From positions 57,560 through 121,559 of the forward strand of contig NZ_RAPK01000012.1 of NCBI RefSeq assembly GCF_003610495.1: DNA of 64,000 bases. Direction: 5' to 3'. The notes under the pieces are model-generated. The model saw only the letters and a list, made by a program, of their open reading frames with translations. It had not been told where the DNA came from and did not search any database. A program made the position numbers and the translations under genes. Below are positions 45,827 through 57,231 of this stretch, piece by piece; position 1 is the first letter of the stretch; each line of letters begins with the position of its first letter. The DNA comes from Sinobaca qinghaiensis (GTDB lineage Bacteria; Bacillota; Bacilli; Bacillales; Marinococcaceae).

Positions 45827-46693
45827 TTACGAAAAATCGCCTTCGTCAAATAGGGAAGTCTGACGCGGCGCCAGTCCGTCATATGAAATATCCGCCAGTT
45901 CTAAAAAACGCTTGGCGTTAGGTGCCGCATGGCGTCCGGAATTATTATTAAAAACGACATAAATATTTTCAGAGGTTTTCTCGAGAGTCTGCACCCTCTC
46001 TTTCCACTCATTGAGCTCGGTATCATTGTAATCATACAGGTAGCGGATTTCCCGCCATTTTTCTCCTTTGGCCGGTTTTTTCCAGGCTTCTGTATTTCGT
46101 CCATGGAGGCGCACGAGCGTTTTTTCTTTATGCGTCGGATGCATCACAATTGGAACGGAGCCTCCTTCGATCTGCGGCTCATCGCAGATGCTGTGAATCC
46201 ACTCCTCGTCTTTCATAAATTCCAGGGTTCTTTCCTTAAATTCCGGTTCGAACCAGGACTGATGCCTGAATTCCAGTGCACACGGAAAGGCGGACAGCTG
46301 ATCCCTTACATAGCGGAGATACTCGACGTTTTCTTTATTGCATTCGAACCACGGTGGAAACTGGCACAGTACCATGCCCAATTTACCGGATTCCATGACA
46401 GGCCGTACAGAATCGACATATGCTTTAAACATTTCTTCTTTGGAAGCAAACGGAATCTCCCCGCGTTCATGACCTGTGATGCCCTGATAGGCCTTTACAA
46501 TAAAAGAAAAACGTTCCGGGGTATCTCTTATCCATTTATCATAATTTTTCTTAGGCTGGACCGCATAGAACGCTGCATCCACCTCTACCGTTGGAAAATG
46601 GCCGGCATATTCAGCCAGTTTTTCTCCGGGCTTGATCCCCTGCGGATACAAAGAAACATGATCTCCCCATCCTGTAAGTCCTGTAATAATCAT
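45827..46693 (-). CDS. yunF: DUF72 protein YunF
   Basis: A 288-residue DUF72 TIM-barrel-like protein. It has the typical VDAAFYAVQPKKNYDKWIRDTP start region, LCQFPPWF in the middle, ALEFRHQSW, and YVVFNNNSGRHAAPNA near the end. Activity unknown. ATG follows GAGGAAAAG. It is upstream of yunE by 65 bases. Confidence 0.88.
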   Translation of the reverse strand: MIITGLTGWGDHVSLYPQGIKPGEKLAEYAGHFPTVEVDAAFYAVQPKKNYDKWIRDTPERFSFIVKAYQGITGHERGEIPFASKEEMFKAYVDSVRPVMESGKLGMVLCQFPPWFECNKENVEYLRYVRDQLSAFPCALEFRHQSWFEPEFKERTLEFMKDEEWIHSICDEPQIEGGSVPIVMHPTHKEKTLVRLHGRNTEAWKKPAKGEKWREIRYLYDYNDTELNEWKERVQTLEKTSENIYVVFNNNSGRHAAPNAKRFLELADISYDGLAPRQTSLFDEGDFS

Positions 46694-46829
46694 CGCTTTT
46701 CCTCCTTCAGCTTACCTGTCTTTCTTTCTTTTCTCATAGCCTTTTTCGTCTGAAAGAAAACACTCCGGAGCATCTTTCCCTCTTTGTACCGCCTTTATCT
46801 TATTCAGCTCGCCTGCGGTTCTATCGATA

Positions 46830-46861
46830 CATAAAAAAACCGGCCTCTCTTGAGAGGCCGA
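46830..46861 (-). terminator. Terminator of the suf operon
   Basis: CGGCCTCTC/GAGAGGCCG stem followed by seven T on the minus strand. Confidence 0.9.
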
Positions 46862-46881
46862 TCCTAAATGATAAGAAACTA

Positions 46882-48279
46882 TTAACCGATAGATCCTTCC
46901 ATTTCGAAGCTGATCAAACGGTTCATTTCTACAGCGTACTCCATCGGAAGCTCTTTCGTAAATGGCTCGATAAAGCCCATTACGATCATTTCTGTAGCTT
47001 CCTGCTCGGAGACACCGCGGCTCATTAGATAGAAGAGCTGCTCTTCTGATACTTTTGAAACCGTCGCTTCGTGTTCAAGCGTAATGTTGTTGTTTAGAAT
47101 TTCGTTGTACGGAATTGTATCTGACGTGGACTCGTTGTCCATGATCAGCGTGTCGCACTCAATTTTTGAGAAGGAGCCGGCTGATCTGCGTCCGAAGTGA
47201 GCAATACCACGGTACGTTACTTTACCGCCGTGCTTAGAGATCGACTTCGATACAATCGTAGAGGAACAGTTTGGTGCAAGGTGCGTTACTTTCGCGCCTG
47301 CATCCTGGTGCTGTCCTTTACCTGCGATGGCGATAGAAAGGATAGTTCCTTTTGCGCCTTCGCCGCGCATGATAACTGCAGGATATTTCATTGTAAGCTT
47401 AGAGCCGATGTTTCCATCCACCCATTCCATTGTGGCGCCTTCATCACATACTGCTCTTTTTGTTACGAGGTTGTAGATGTTGGAAGACCAGTTCTGGATT
47501 GTCGTGTAACGGCAGTAAGCGTTCTTCTTAACAATGATTTCAACTACGGCACTGTGAAGGGAGCTCGTTGTATATACAGGAGCTGTACAGCCTTCTACAT
47601 AGTGTACGGAGCTGTCTTCATCAGCAATAATGAGTGTTCTTTCGAACTGTCCCATGTTTTCAGAGTTAATACGGAAATATGCCTGAAGCGGGGTATCTAC
47701 TTTTGCGCCTTTTGGCACGTAGATAAACGATCCGCCGGACCATACGGCCGAGTTAAGTGCTGCGAATTTGTTGTCTGATGGCGGAATAGTTTTTCCGAAG
47801 TGCTCGCGGAAAATATCTTCGTTTTCCTTAAGAGCCGTATCGGTATCTTTAAACACAATTCCCTGATCTGTCAGTTCCTGCTTCATGCTGTGATAAACCA
47901 CTTCTGATTCATACTGCGCAGAAACACCAGCAAGATACTTTTGCTCTGCTTCAGGAATACCAAGTTTGTCGAACGTATTTTTGATTTCCTCCGGTACTTC
48001 GTCCCATGATGTTTCAGAACGCTCAGAAGGCTTCACGTAATACGTAATATCGTCAAATACAAGGCCTGTAAGATCTCCACCCCACTGCGGCATTGGCATT
48101 TTGTAAAACTGAGCCAATGATTTCAAGCGGAAATCAAGCATCCACTGCGGCTCTTCCTTTATTGAAGAAATCTCACGAACCACTGCTTCAGTAAGTCCAC
48201 GCTCAGAGCGGAAAATGGATACGTCGCGGTCAGCAAATCCATATTGGTAATCGCCTAGTTCCGGCATTTTTTTTGCCAT
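46882..48279 (-). CDS. sufB: Fe-S cluster scaffold SufB
   Basis: The 465-residue core subunit of the SufBC2D scaffold on which [Fe-S] clusters form. It has typical [31 protein letters not shown] with the persulfide-accepting cysteine, and [17 protein letters not shown]. It is last in sufC-sufD-sufS-sufU-sufB, the standard Bacillus order. Confidence 0.97.
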   Translation of the reverse strand: MAKKMPELGDYQYGFADRDVSIFRSERGLTEAVVREISSIKEEPQWMLDFRLKSLAQFYKMPMPQWGGDLTGLVFDDITYYVKPSERSETSWDEVPEEIKNTFDKLGIPEAEQKYLAGVSAQYESEVVYHSMKQELTDQGIVFKDTDTALKENEDIFREHFGKTIPPSDNKFAALNSAVWSGGSFIYVPKGAKVDTPLQAYFRINSENMGQFERTLIIADEDSSVHYVEGCTAPVYTTSSLHSAVVEIIVKKNAYCRYTTIQNWSSNIYNLVTKRAVCDEGATMEWVDGNIGSKLTMKYPAVIMRGEGAKGTILSIAIAGKGQHQDAGAKVTHLAPNCSSTIVSKSISKHGGKVTYRGIAHFGRRSAGSFSKIECDTLIMDNESTSDTIPYNEILNNNITLEHEATVSKVSEEQLFYLMSRGVSEQEATEMIVMGFIEPFTKELPMEYAVEMNRLISFEMEGSIG

Positions 48280-48344
48280 TTGAATACCTCCCTTAGGTTA
48301 GCAGGGGCTTATACGCCCCTTGCTTTCGTGCTTTATATATAGGG

Positions 48345-50004
<1,660 letters not shown>

Positions 50005-51315
50005 TTAGTACACTTTCCTTTCGATAACCTCAGTCAGTCTATCTTTAACCGCCTGGATAGGCAGCTCGGCTACTACCGGCTGAAGGAAACCGTGAATAAT
50101 AAGACGCTCGGCTTCAAGACGGCTCAAGCCGCGGCTCATCAAGTAGAACATCTGAAGCGGATCAATACGTCCTACAGAAGCTGCGTGTCCTGCTGTTACA
50201 TCATCTTCATCAATGAGAAGAATTGGGTTCGCATCTCCACGAGCTTTTTCGCTTAGCATCAGTACACGTTCAGTCTGTACGCCGTTTGATTTCGTCGCGC
50301 CGTGTTCAATTTTCGAAATACCGTTGAAAATAGCACGGGCGGAATCTTTCATAACGCCGTGAGTCAGAATCTGTCCATCGGAGTGCTTACCGAAATGAAT
50401 GATCTGTGTCCAGAAATCCTGTGCCTGCGTACCTCGGCCGATTGATACAGATTTCACGTCGGAGTAAGAACCATCTCCTCTTAAAATCGTTGTATTATCA
50501 GAAAGAGTATTTCCGTCATTCATCTGGCCTAAAGCCCAGTCAATGCGGGCATCTTTCTGAGCCACACCGCGGCGGTTCACGTACGTTGTAACCCCTTTTT
50601 CAAGGTGATCTACAGCGCCGAAGGATACTTTCGAAGCAGGGCCTGCGTAAACTTCTGCGATAATGTTTGCCGCTGATTCCTGTTCACTGTTGAATGACAC
50701 GTAGTTTTCCAGGTACGTTACGTCACTGTTGTCCTCTGTAGCCAATACTACATGATTGAACAGGCCGGCTTCCGGATCTTCCTGAAAATATACAGCCTGA
50801 AGAGGCTTTTCCAGCTGAACGTTTTTAGGCACGTAAATAAATGCACCGCCGCTTAGAAAAGCTGTATGAAGAGCAGTAAGCTTATTCTCATCTACTTTTA
50901 CTGCTTCACCCATGAAATATTTCTTCAACAGGTCGCTGTGCTCTTTCGCTGCCGTTGCGATATCAGTGAAAATAACGCCTTTTTCTTTTGCTTCTGATGA
51001 AAGGCTGTAATAAAGAGGCTTTCCATCTCTAACCACTAGAAGATTCTGGTCTTCTTCTGTTACGTTAATAAGCTTTTGAACATCGGTATGAAGATCAGAA
51101 AGGCTTGATACCGTGCCCGCTTCTGTTCCCTGATGCTTGAACTCCGTGAAGTTCCACTTGGTGATTTTAGTTTTTTCCGGCTTAGGAAGCTCAAGCTTCT
51201 CAATCAAACGGAAAGCAGTAAGCCTTTCCTCTGTTAGCCATTCCGGTTCTTCTCTCTGCTCGGAAAATTCTTTGACGTATTGTTCATCAAACGTCCATTT
51301 TGTTTCTACTGACAT
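50005..51315 (-). CDS. sufD: Fe-S assembly protein SufD
   Basis: A 436-residue paralogue of SufB in the SufBC2D scaffold. It has GGAFIYVPKNVQLEKPLQAVYF and a C-terminal DANPILLIDEDDVTAGHAASVGRID block with the conserved histidine. It lies 20 bases after sufC and abuts sufS. Confidence 0.95.
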   Translation of the reverse strand: MSVETKWTFDEQYVKEFSEQREEPEWLTEERLTAFRLIEKLELPKPEKTKITKWNFTEFKHQGTEAGTVSSLSDLHTDVQKLINVTEEDQNLLVVRDGKPLYYSLSSEAKEKGVIFTDIATAAKEHSDLLKKYFMGEAVKVDENKLTALHTAFLSGGAFIYVPKNVQLEKPLQAVYFQEDPEAGLFNHVVLATEDNSDVTYLENYVSFNSEQESAANIIAEVYAGPASKVSFGAVDHLEKGVTTYVNRRGVAQKDARIDWALGQMNDGNTLSDNTTILRGDGSYSDVKSVSIGRGTQAQDFWTQIIHFGKHSDGQILTHGVMKDSARAIFNGISKIEHGATKSNGVQTERVLMLSEKARGDANPILLIDEDDVTAGHAASVGRIDPLQMFYLMSRGLSRLEAERLIIHGFLQPVVAELPIQAVKDRLTEVIERKVY

Positions 51316-51335
51316 AAAATAGTGACCTCCCTTCT

Positions 51336-52127
51336 TTACGCTTTCTGTTGGTTTCCAACTCTTTCGTCTTCGATGCCAAGTTCTTCTTTGATCCAGTCAT
51401 AACCGTCTGCTTCAAGGCGTTCTGCAAGCTCTGCTCCACCTGATTTAACGATACGTCCCTGCATCATTACGTGTACTCTGTCCGGTGTAATGTAATTGAG
51501 AAGACGCTGGTAGTGAGTGATAATAAGGCAGCCGAAGCTTTCACTTTTCATTTCGTTGATTCCGTTGGAGACGACACGAAGGGCGTCAATATCAAGACCG
51601 GAGTCAATTTCATCAAGAATTGCAATTTTAGGCTCAAGCATAAGAAGCTGAAGAATTTCATTACGCTTTTTCTCACCGCCGGAGAAGCCTTCGTTTAGAT
51701 AACGCTGGGAAAATGCCTGATTCATCTCAAGCTTATCCATTTTTTCGTCCATTTTACGGATAAACTTCATCAGGGAAATCTCGTCGCCTTCTTCACGCTT
51801 TGAGTTGATGGCAGAGCGCATAAAGTCTGCGTTCGTTACACCGCTGATTTCGCTTGGATACTGCATAGCAAGGAACAAGCCGGCTTTTGCACGCTCATCC
51901 ACTTCCATTTCCAATACATCTTCGCCGTCAAGAATGACGCTTCCGTGGGTAATTTCATACTTTGGGTGACCCATGATAGCAGAAGCCAATGTAGACTTAC
52001 CGGTACCGTTTGGTCCCATAATAGCGTGGATTTCCCCGCCTTTTATTTCAAGGTTGAAGTGCTTGATAATTTCTGAGCCTTCTATTTCAACCGTTAGATC
52101 CTCGATTTTAAGAGTTGATGCTGACAT
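51336..52127 (-). CDS. sufC: Fe-S assembly ATPase SufC
   Basis: A 263-residue soluble ABC ATPase with Walker A GPNGTGKST (38-46), signature FSGGEKKRNEILQ and Walker B IAILDEIDSGLD. It drives the conformational change of SufBD. ATG at 52127 follows GGAGG; the longer frame is not conserved. First gene of the operon, behind a possible Fur-controlled promoter. Confidence 0.96.
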   Translation of the reverse strand: MSASTLKIEDLTVEIEGSEIIKHFNLEIKGGEIHAIMGPNGTGKSTLASAIMGHPKYEITHGSVILDGEDVLEMEVDERAKAGLFLAMQYPSEISGVTNADFMRSAINSKREEGDEISLMKFIRKMDEKMDKLEMNQAFSQRYLNEGFSGGEKKRNEILQLLMLEPKIAILDEIDSGLDIDALRVVSNGINEMKSESFGCLIITHYQRLLNYITPDRVHVMMQGRIVKSGGAELAERLEADGYDWIKEELGIEDERVGNQQKA

Positions 52128-52184
52128 TAAAAAAACCTCCATTAACTTTATTTTAACCACAGAAAGTGGTTTCTCATTCTCACT

Positions 52185-52199
52185 TTATTATCATTATCA
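52185..52199. promoter_or_regulatory. Fur-like box at the suf promoter
   Basis: On the minus strand TGATAATGATAATAA matches 12 of the 14 fixed positions of the 7-1-7 Fur consensus TGATAAT-N-ATTATCA. It starts at the last base of the -10 box, a usual repressor position. Confidence 0.5.
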
Positions 52200-52227
52200 G
52201 TTTATAACAAATGTAAACAGAGTTCAA
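52199..52227 (-). promoter_or_regulatory. Promoter of sufCDSUB
   Basis: TTGAAC (52222-52227, minus strand) and TAAACT (52199-52204) with a 17-base spacer, about 70 bases before sufC. The leader includes a small inverted repeat AACCAC-N5-GTGGTT (52155-52171). Confidence 0.55.
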
Positions 52228-52257
52228 GAAACACACTTTACTTTATCCGAACGGAAT

Positions 52258-52308
52258 ACAAAAAGGAGGACTGCCTAAAAGCTTTCTCTTTCAGGATAGC
52301 CCCCCCTT
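52258..52308 (-). terminator. Hairpin between metQ and suf: terminator or attenuator
   Basis: An imperfect G-rich/C-rich stem (AAGGGGGG side with CCTCCTT) followed by T5 on the minus strand. It can end the metNIQ transcript. A second promoter-like pair lies between metQ and the hairpin (TTAACA 52340-52345, TATACT 52318-52323, 16-base spacer), so transcripts from there would meet the hairpin at once. Confidence 0.5.
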
Positions 52309-52371
52309 ATTGTTTTTAGTATAACAAACTAGATTGCTTTGTTAAAACATAAACTGTTAAGGAACAGTATT

Positions 52372-53211
52372 TTATTCAGCGTTTTCGCCTTCAGCAGGAA
52401 GCACAGCGCCCTCATATTCGTCTTCAATAAATGATCTTACTTCATCGGAATGCAGTACATCGACCAGTGTTTGTATTTCTTCACGATCTTCGTCACCGCT
52501 GCGTACCGCTATAATATTGGCGTAAGGATTGTCCTCAGCGCTTTCAATAGCAATAGCGTCTTCGCTTGGGCTCAGGTCGCTGTCTAGTGCATAGTTGGAA
52601 TTGATAAATACGGCATCGCCTTCGCCGTTCTGGTAAGCCTGTGGAAGTGTAGCTGCTTCTACATTGGCACTAAACTCAATGTTTTTTGGGTTTTCTGCGA
52701 TATCATCTATTGTTGCTTCGATACCCGCATCTTCTTCCATTGTAATTACACCTTCGTCTTCAAGCATGCTCAAAATACGGCCGTGGTCTGCTACAGAGCT
52801 GCTCATGATTACTTCAGCGCCTTCCGGCAGTTCACCTAAGCTGTCGTAATCCTGGGAATACACGCCCATAGGCTCTATATGAATCGCACCTGCATTGGCA
52901 AAGTCATAGTCATTTTCTTCAATCTGTGATTCAAAGTAAGGCACGTGCTGGAAATAGTTAGCATCAATTTCCTCTTCAGCCAGCGCCTGGTTCGGCACGA
53001 TATAGTCATTAAATGTTTCAATCTGCAGATCCACGCCTTCTTCTTCAAGTTGATCACGTGCAAATTCAAGAATTTCGGCGTGAGGTACGTTGGAAGCACC
53101 TACTGTAAGCGTCGTTGTTTCTTCTTCAGAACCCGATTCTTCTCCGCCGCCTCCGCAGGCTGCAAGTCCAATTGTTAATGATAGTGCTGGAATCATCCAA
53201 ATCTTTTTCAT
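52372..53211 (-). CDS. metQ: Methionine ABC transporter substrate-binding lipoprotein
   Basis: A NlpA/MetQ-family lipoprotein of 279 residues: MKK signal, lipobox LAAC with Cys19, then the NlpA fold (LTVGASNVPHAEILEFA, NQALAEEEIDANYFQH). It binds D- or L-methionine outside the cell. ATG at 53211 follows GGGGAGAAAG. It is last in metN-metI-metQ under a SAM riboswitch. Very acidic, as expected for an exposed protein at high salt. Confidence 0.94.
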   Translation of the reverse strand: MKKIWMIPALSLTIGLAACGGGGEESGSEEETTTLTVGASNVPHAEILEFARDQLEEEGVDLQIETFNDYIVPNQALAEEEIDANYFQHVPYFESQIEENDYDFANAGAIHIEPMGVYSQDYDSLGELPEGAEVIMSSSVADHGRILSMLEDEGVITMEEDAGIEATIDDIAENPKNIEFSANVEAATLPQAYQNGEGDAVFINSNYALDSDLSPSEDAIAIESAEDNPYANIIAVRSGDEDREEIQTLVDVLHSDEVRSFIEDEYEGAVLPAEGENAE

Positions 53212-53227
53212 TTTACTTTCTCCCCTT

Positions 53228-53893
53228 TTATCTTTTATCAATTCTATATATAATTCTGTCGCCAATCCACTGCAGGATCATAACGATCACCAGGATAGCG
53301 GCAGTTGCTGCCAGCGTTACATCTGAGTTGCTGCGCTGGAACCCTTCCCGGAAAGCAAGGTCGCCAAGTCCTCCGGCTCCAATCACTCCGGCCATTGCCG
53401 TATAGCTTACAAGCGTAATAGCCGTAACGGTAATTCCGGAAATTAAGGCGGGAAGCGATTCAGGAATCAATACTTTAAAAATAATATGCCATTGATTGGC
53501 GCCCATGGACTGGGCTGCCTCAATAACTCCTTTATTCACTTCACGAAGACCGATTTCCACCAGTCTGGCGTAAAACGGTGCCGCTCCTATTACCAGAGCA
53601 GGCAGAGCCGCACTCGGCCCGAGCATTGTTCCGACAATAAATGTCGTAAACGGAACGAGCAGGATAATTAAAATAATAAATGGAATTGACCGAAATATGT
53701 TTACAATCGCCGCTGCCGCTAAGTGGACCGGCTGATTTTCCCACATGTTTCCTTTGTCCGTCATGTAGAGGACAAGACCGAGCAGAACGCCCAGAATAAA
53801 AGTAGCCAGAACTGCCAAAGCACTCATGTATAACGTTTCTAACGTAGCTTCCCACATGTTAGCCCAGTTTATATTTTCAAATATTTCATTCAT
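53228..53893 (-). CDS. metI: Methionine ABC transporter permease
   Basis: A 221-residue permease with five or six membrane segments and the EAAQSMGANQWHIIFKVLIPESLPALISG coupling loop that contacts MetN. It overlaps metN by eight bases. Confidence 0.94.
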   Translation of the reverse strand: MNEIFENINWANMWEATLETLYMSALAVLATFILGVLLGLVLYMTDKGNMWENQPVHLAAAAIVNIFRSIPFIILIILLVPFTTFIVGTMLGPSAALPALVIGAAPFYARLVEIGLREVNKGVIEAAQSMGANQWHIIFKVLIPESLPALISGITVTAITLVSYTAMAGVIGAGGLGDLAFREGFQRSNSDVTLAATAAILVIVMILQWIGDRIIYRIDKR

Positions 53894-54914
53894 GCGCTGT
53901 CATCACCTCTGTCTGTACCTGCTGATCTTTTAAATAGGACAGCGCGTGGTTCAGCTGTTCCTGATTCCCCTGGAGCTGAACAAATAATGTACCATAGCTG
54001 CCATCTCTGGTTTTAGACACTTTGCCCTGCAGGATGTTTACGGAAACGCCGCATGTAAGAATAAGGTTTGTCATAATAGGCTGTTCCGCATCTTCACCGA
54101 GGAAAGATATCTTGACTATGGGACTGGTGTCGCCTGTTTTCATTAACTCCCGGATAGCTTCCATCGTTTCTTCCGGCTCCGTTATCTGCTTGACGAATTC
54201 TTTGGTCATTTCTTCACGGGGCTGCCTGAACACATCCAAAACCGGTCCTTCTTCGACTATTTTTCCGTTTTCCATAACGGCTACCCGGTTGCAGATTTTC
54301 CGGATCACGTGCATTTCATGAGTAATAAGCACAATGGTCAAACCGAGCTTTTTATTAATATCCGTGAGAAGTTCCAATATCGAATCTGTCGTTTTCGGAT
54401 CCAGCGCCGAGGTGGCCTCATCGCACAGCAGCACTTTAGGATTATTCGCAAGAGCTCTCGCAATGCCGACGCGCTGCTTCTGGCCGCCGCTGAGCTGAGC
54501 CGGATACGCATCTTCTCTACCAGTGAGACCGACAAGATCTATCAGTTCATCCACCCTGGCATTTTTGTCTTTTTTTGAGAGCTTCGCAATTTCCAGTGGA
54601 AAGGCGATATTTTCCCGTACGGTTCTTGACCAGAGAAGGTTAAAATGCTGAAAAATCATGCTGATTTCCTGGCGCGCTTTCCGAAGAGAGGAGCCCTGCA
54701 GATCTGCCATATTTTTTTCTGCAATAATAATTTTTCCCGACGTCGGCTTTTCCAGCATATTCAGCAGGCGGATGAGCGTACTTTTACCTGCTCCGCTGTA
54801 CCCGATTACCCCGAATATTTCTCCTTCGTCTATCGTTAAGTCTATATTGTCTACTGCCGTTATATCCCCATTGGATGTAGGAAATATTTTCGATAGTTTT
54901 TCCAATGCTATCAT
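53886..54914 (-). CDS. metN: Methionine ABC transporter ATP-binding protein
   Basis: A 342-residue ATPase with Walker A GYSGAGKST, signature LSGGQKQRVGIARAL, Walker B VLLCDEATSALD and a C-terminal NIL domain (about 265-340) that senses methionine and inhibits transport. ATG at 54914 follows GGGTGGAC; the 14-codon upstream extension lacks a ribosome site. First gene after the SAM riboswitch. Confidence 0.94.
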   Translation of the reverse strand: MIALEKLSKIFPTSNGDITAVDNIDLTIDEGEIFGVIGYSGAGKSTLIRLLNMLEKPTSGKIIIAEKNMADLQGSSLRKARQEISMIFQHFNLLWSRTVRENIAFPLEIAKLSKKDKNARVDELIDLVGLTGREDAYPAQLSGGQKQRVGIARALANNPKVLLCDEATSALDPKTTDSILELLTDINKKLGLTIVLITHEMHVIRKICNRVAVMENGKIVEEGPVLDVFRQPREEMTKEFVKQITEPEETMEAIRELMKTGDTSPIVKISFLGEDAEQPIMTNLILTCGVSVNILQGKVSKTRDGSYGTLFVQLQGNQEQLNHALSYLKDQQVQTEVMTAHE

Positions 54915-55024
54915 ATGTCCACCCTGTTTCTTTTCTTTATTAACCTCACTTATCATACCAGATAACTTGGTCTTGGAACAAATCCTTTATCATACCTGTA
55001 ACAGGCTGACACATCCCTTTATTT

Positions 55025-55069
55025 AAACACAATAAAATACCCTTCAGCTTTTATCATAAGCAGAAAGGT
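55025..55069 (-). terminator. Riboswitch expression platform before metN
   Basis: A 12-bp stem with one mismatch and one wobble pair (55039-55050 with 55058-55069) and a U-rich tail, 17 bases after the aptamer. Confidence 0.75.
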
Positions 55070-55085
55070 TATTGTTCGTTCCTTT

Positions 55086-55194
55086 CTCTCATCTGCCAAA
55101 GCGCACGCTTCGCAGGAATTGGCACCATTTCATTAGACACAATGACGGTTGCCGGGCTTCAAAGGGCCAGTCCCTCCACCTCTCATGATAAGAG
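55086..55194 (-). promoter_or_regulatory. SAM-I (S-box) riboswitch aptamer upstream of metNIQ
   Basis: P1 pairs CTCTTATC with GATGAGAG. In between are AGAGGTGGAGGGACTGGCCC, GAAGCCCGGCAACC and GGTGCCAATTCC, the S-box blocks. It is a second, independent copy of the metK-type element. Confidence 0.95.
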
Positions 55195-55324
55195 TTATTA
55201 AGTATGTAGGTTATTTAGTACAAATCGAAGCTTAGCATGGAGCCGGCGCGGGTGTCAACTAATTTGCCGGAGGTGGCTTCGGTTTGATGGATGCTTCTAT
55301 ATAAAAGATAAAAGAATAATTCAA

Positions 55325-55361
55325 AGCAAAAAAGAAGCCCGCCTCTATTAAAGAGACGGAC
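55325..55361 (-). terminator. Terminator of gcvH
   Basis: A 10-bp stem with two G-U pairs (55337-55346 with 55352-55361) followed by TTCTTTTTT on the minus strand. Confidence 0.8.
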
Positions 55362-55380
55362 CTCTTATGTAACAGCCGTT

Positions 55381-55764
55381 TTAGTCGGCGCTGACCATTT
55401 TTTCGTAATCTTCTGCAGACATTAAATCATCGATCTGGCTGCTGTCGGATGGCTCTACAACAATCATCCATGCCTTATCATAGGGAGAATCATTGACGAA
55501 CTCCGGGGAATCATCCAGGTCTTCATTTACCTCGACGACCGTTCCGCTTAAAGGAGCATACAATTCAGAAACCGTTTTTACCGACTCTACGCTTCCGAAT
55601 GGTTCATCTGCCTTTATTTCGTCTCCTACTTCCGGCAGCTCAACAAATACGATGTCTCCAAGTTCAGACTGGGCAAAGTCTGTAATGCCGACTCTGACTT
55701 TTTCACCTTCTGTTTTTACCCACTCGTGCTCTTCTGAGTACTTCAATTCCTTCGGTACGCTCAT
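55381..55764 (-). CDS. gcvH: Glycine cleavage system H protein
   Basis: GcvH is the lipoyl carrier of glycine cleavage and, in Bacillus, the hub for lipoate transfer. It has 127 residues, with the lipoylated Lys63 in [15 protein letters not shown]. It lies 27 bases after yusI, as in B. subtilis, away from gcvT/gcvP. Confidence 0.96.
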   Translation of the reverse strand: MSVPKELKYSEEHEWVKTEGEKVRVGITDFAQSELGDIVFVELPEVGDEIKADEPFGSVESVKTVSELYAPLSGTVVEVNEDLDDSPEFVNDSPYDKAWMIVVEPSDSSQIDDLMSAEDYEKMVSAD

Positions 55765-55791
55765 TGTTCATTCCTCCAGTTTTCATTTACT

Positions 55792-56151
55792 TTATTGTTT
55801 CCATGTTTCCTCAAATAATGCTTCTTTAAACCCTAATGTAACAAGATTCCCATCTGTAACAATGGGCCTTTTTATTAGCATACCATCTGAAGCAAGAATA
55901 TCATATAGTTCCTCATTCTCCGCTTCTTTCACTTTATCTTTAAGACCCAGTTCGCGGTATTTTTTCCCGCTCGTGTTGAAAAATTTCTGAATCGGGTAAT
56001 CACTGATTTGATGAAGTTTTTTTAGTTCATCTGCTGATGGAGGTGATTCTACAATATGATGTCTTGTAAACGATACTCCCTGTTCTTCCAGCCACTTTTC
56101 TGCCTTTTTGCAGGTGCTGCAGGATGGATAGCTGTAAATGTCGACTGCCAT
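55792..56151 (-). CDS. yusI: ArsC/Spx-family protein YusI
   Basis: A 119-residue thioredoxin-fold protein of the ArsC/Spx type with CxxC (Cys11, Cys14 in YPSCSTCKKAEKW), FFNTSGKKYRELGL and the ASDGMLIKRPIVTD segment. It is probably a thiol-redox protein; no arsenate function is implied. ATG follows AAGGAGG. It forms an operon with gcvH. Confidence 0.9.
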   Translation of the reverse strand: MAVDIYSYPSCSTCKKAEKWLEEQGVSFTRHHIVESPPSADELKKLHQISDYPIQKFFNTSGKKYRELGLKDKVKEAENEELYDILASDGMLIKRPIVTDGNLVTLGFKEALFEETWKQ

Positions 56152-56223
56152 GTTATGCCTCCTTTCTTTTGATGCTATTATAGCTTAATTTACTTGCCGG
56201 CTCGACTCAATAAAAAAACGGAA

Positions 56224-57231
56224 TTAATAAGAGTCTACTCTCGTATATTCGGCTGTCTCCTCATTCGGGAAGGTGTCAAGATTCAGGAAATAAAGGTGTC
56301 CATCCTCTCCCCCGTGGAAGGTAGCCACTTTCGAACCATCTCCAACTGTCATGACATAGTACTGATTGCCATCCGCTCCGGTTTCCCAAGCCTGGTCGTA
56401 AAAGGTAAAGCTGTCACGGGTACCGCCATTTCCAATACCATATTGAATCAGTTCTTCCACCAGCTGCTCCTCCAGACTCATCGATTCCGTGTCCGGCTCA
56501 AAGGCTGTTTCTGATTCGGCAGCTGTCTCTGAAGTTGAATCAGCAGCAGATTCACTGCTTGAATTTGTTTCATTTGATCCGATGTTCGATTGATTTTCAT
56601 TTCTTTCTATATCTTTAGCAATTGCATCTTCTTCCGTGTCAAAAGTTAATTCTTTTGTGGAGTGTTTCCATAATAACTTATCATCATCCAATAACTTAAG
56701 GGTGATTTTAGATCCACCCATATGCTCGATGTCTCCCTTTATATTTACTACTCCATTTTCCACACTTATAATTTCATAATTAACCTCAACTTCACCAGAC
56801 TGGAAACCGTCATATGTAGCTTGAAGCGTATTATTATCGGCTAATTTAACTCTGAACGAAATAAAATTTCCTGTTTCATCATCTAATATAAGCCAATCCC
56901 TTGCAAACCCAGCCAATTCTCCTTGTTGTGTATCTTCTTTTGTATCTTTTTCTTCTTCTACCGTTTCTTCAGTTGATGTTTCCTGCTGCTCTTCAGATTC
57001 ACTTGCTGCCTCCTCTGTTTTTTCCTTTTCGCTATCTGCTTCCTGCTCTTCAACGGCAGGTTCTTCTGCTGCTCCCTCTGTTTCCGGCCCAGCCTCTTCT
57101 TTCGCTTCCGAAACTTCAGCACTTTCTGCCTCTTCCACTGCCGGACCCGCTTCTTCCTGCGAGCACCCCGCTGCCAGGATTAAAAATAGACCAGCCGCCA
57201 TTACTGCTTTTTGTTTCATACCCCTCTTCAT
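56224..57231 (-). CDS. Acidic lipoprotein with a Glu-rich linker, unknown function
   Basis: A 335-residue lipoprotein: signal peptide ending in the lipobox LAAGC (Cys23), then about 80 residues made almost wholly of Glu, Ala, Ser and Thr. A beta-rich central domain (about 108-205) resembles the small domains of Bacillus surface lipoproteins, followed by a Ser/Glu linker and a C-terminal domain with YQYVMTVGDG-like strands. Function unknown; the linker probably spans the cell wall. It breaks the yusI-fad neighbourhood of B. subtilis. Confidence 0.75.
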   Translation of the reverse strand: MKRGMKQKAVMAAGLFLILAAGCSQEEAGPAVEEAESAEVSEAKEEAGPETEGAAEEPAVEEQEADSEKEKTEEAASESEEQQETSTEETVEEEKDTKEDTQQGELAGFARDWLILDDETGNFISFRVKLADNNTLQATYDGFQSGEVEVNYEIISVENGVVNIKGDIEHMGGSKITLKLLDDDKLLWKHSTKELTFDTEEDAIAKDIERNENQSNIGSNETNSSSESAADSTSETAAESETAFEPDTESMSLEEQLVEELIQYGIGNGGTRDSFTFYDQAWETGADGNQYYVMTVGDGSKVATFHGGEDGHLYFLNLDTFPNEETAEYTRVDSY

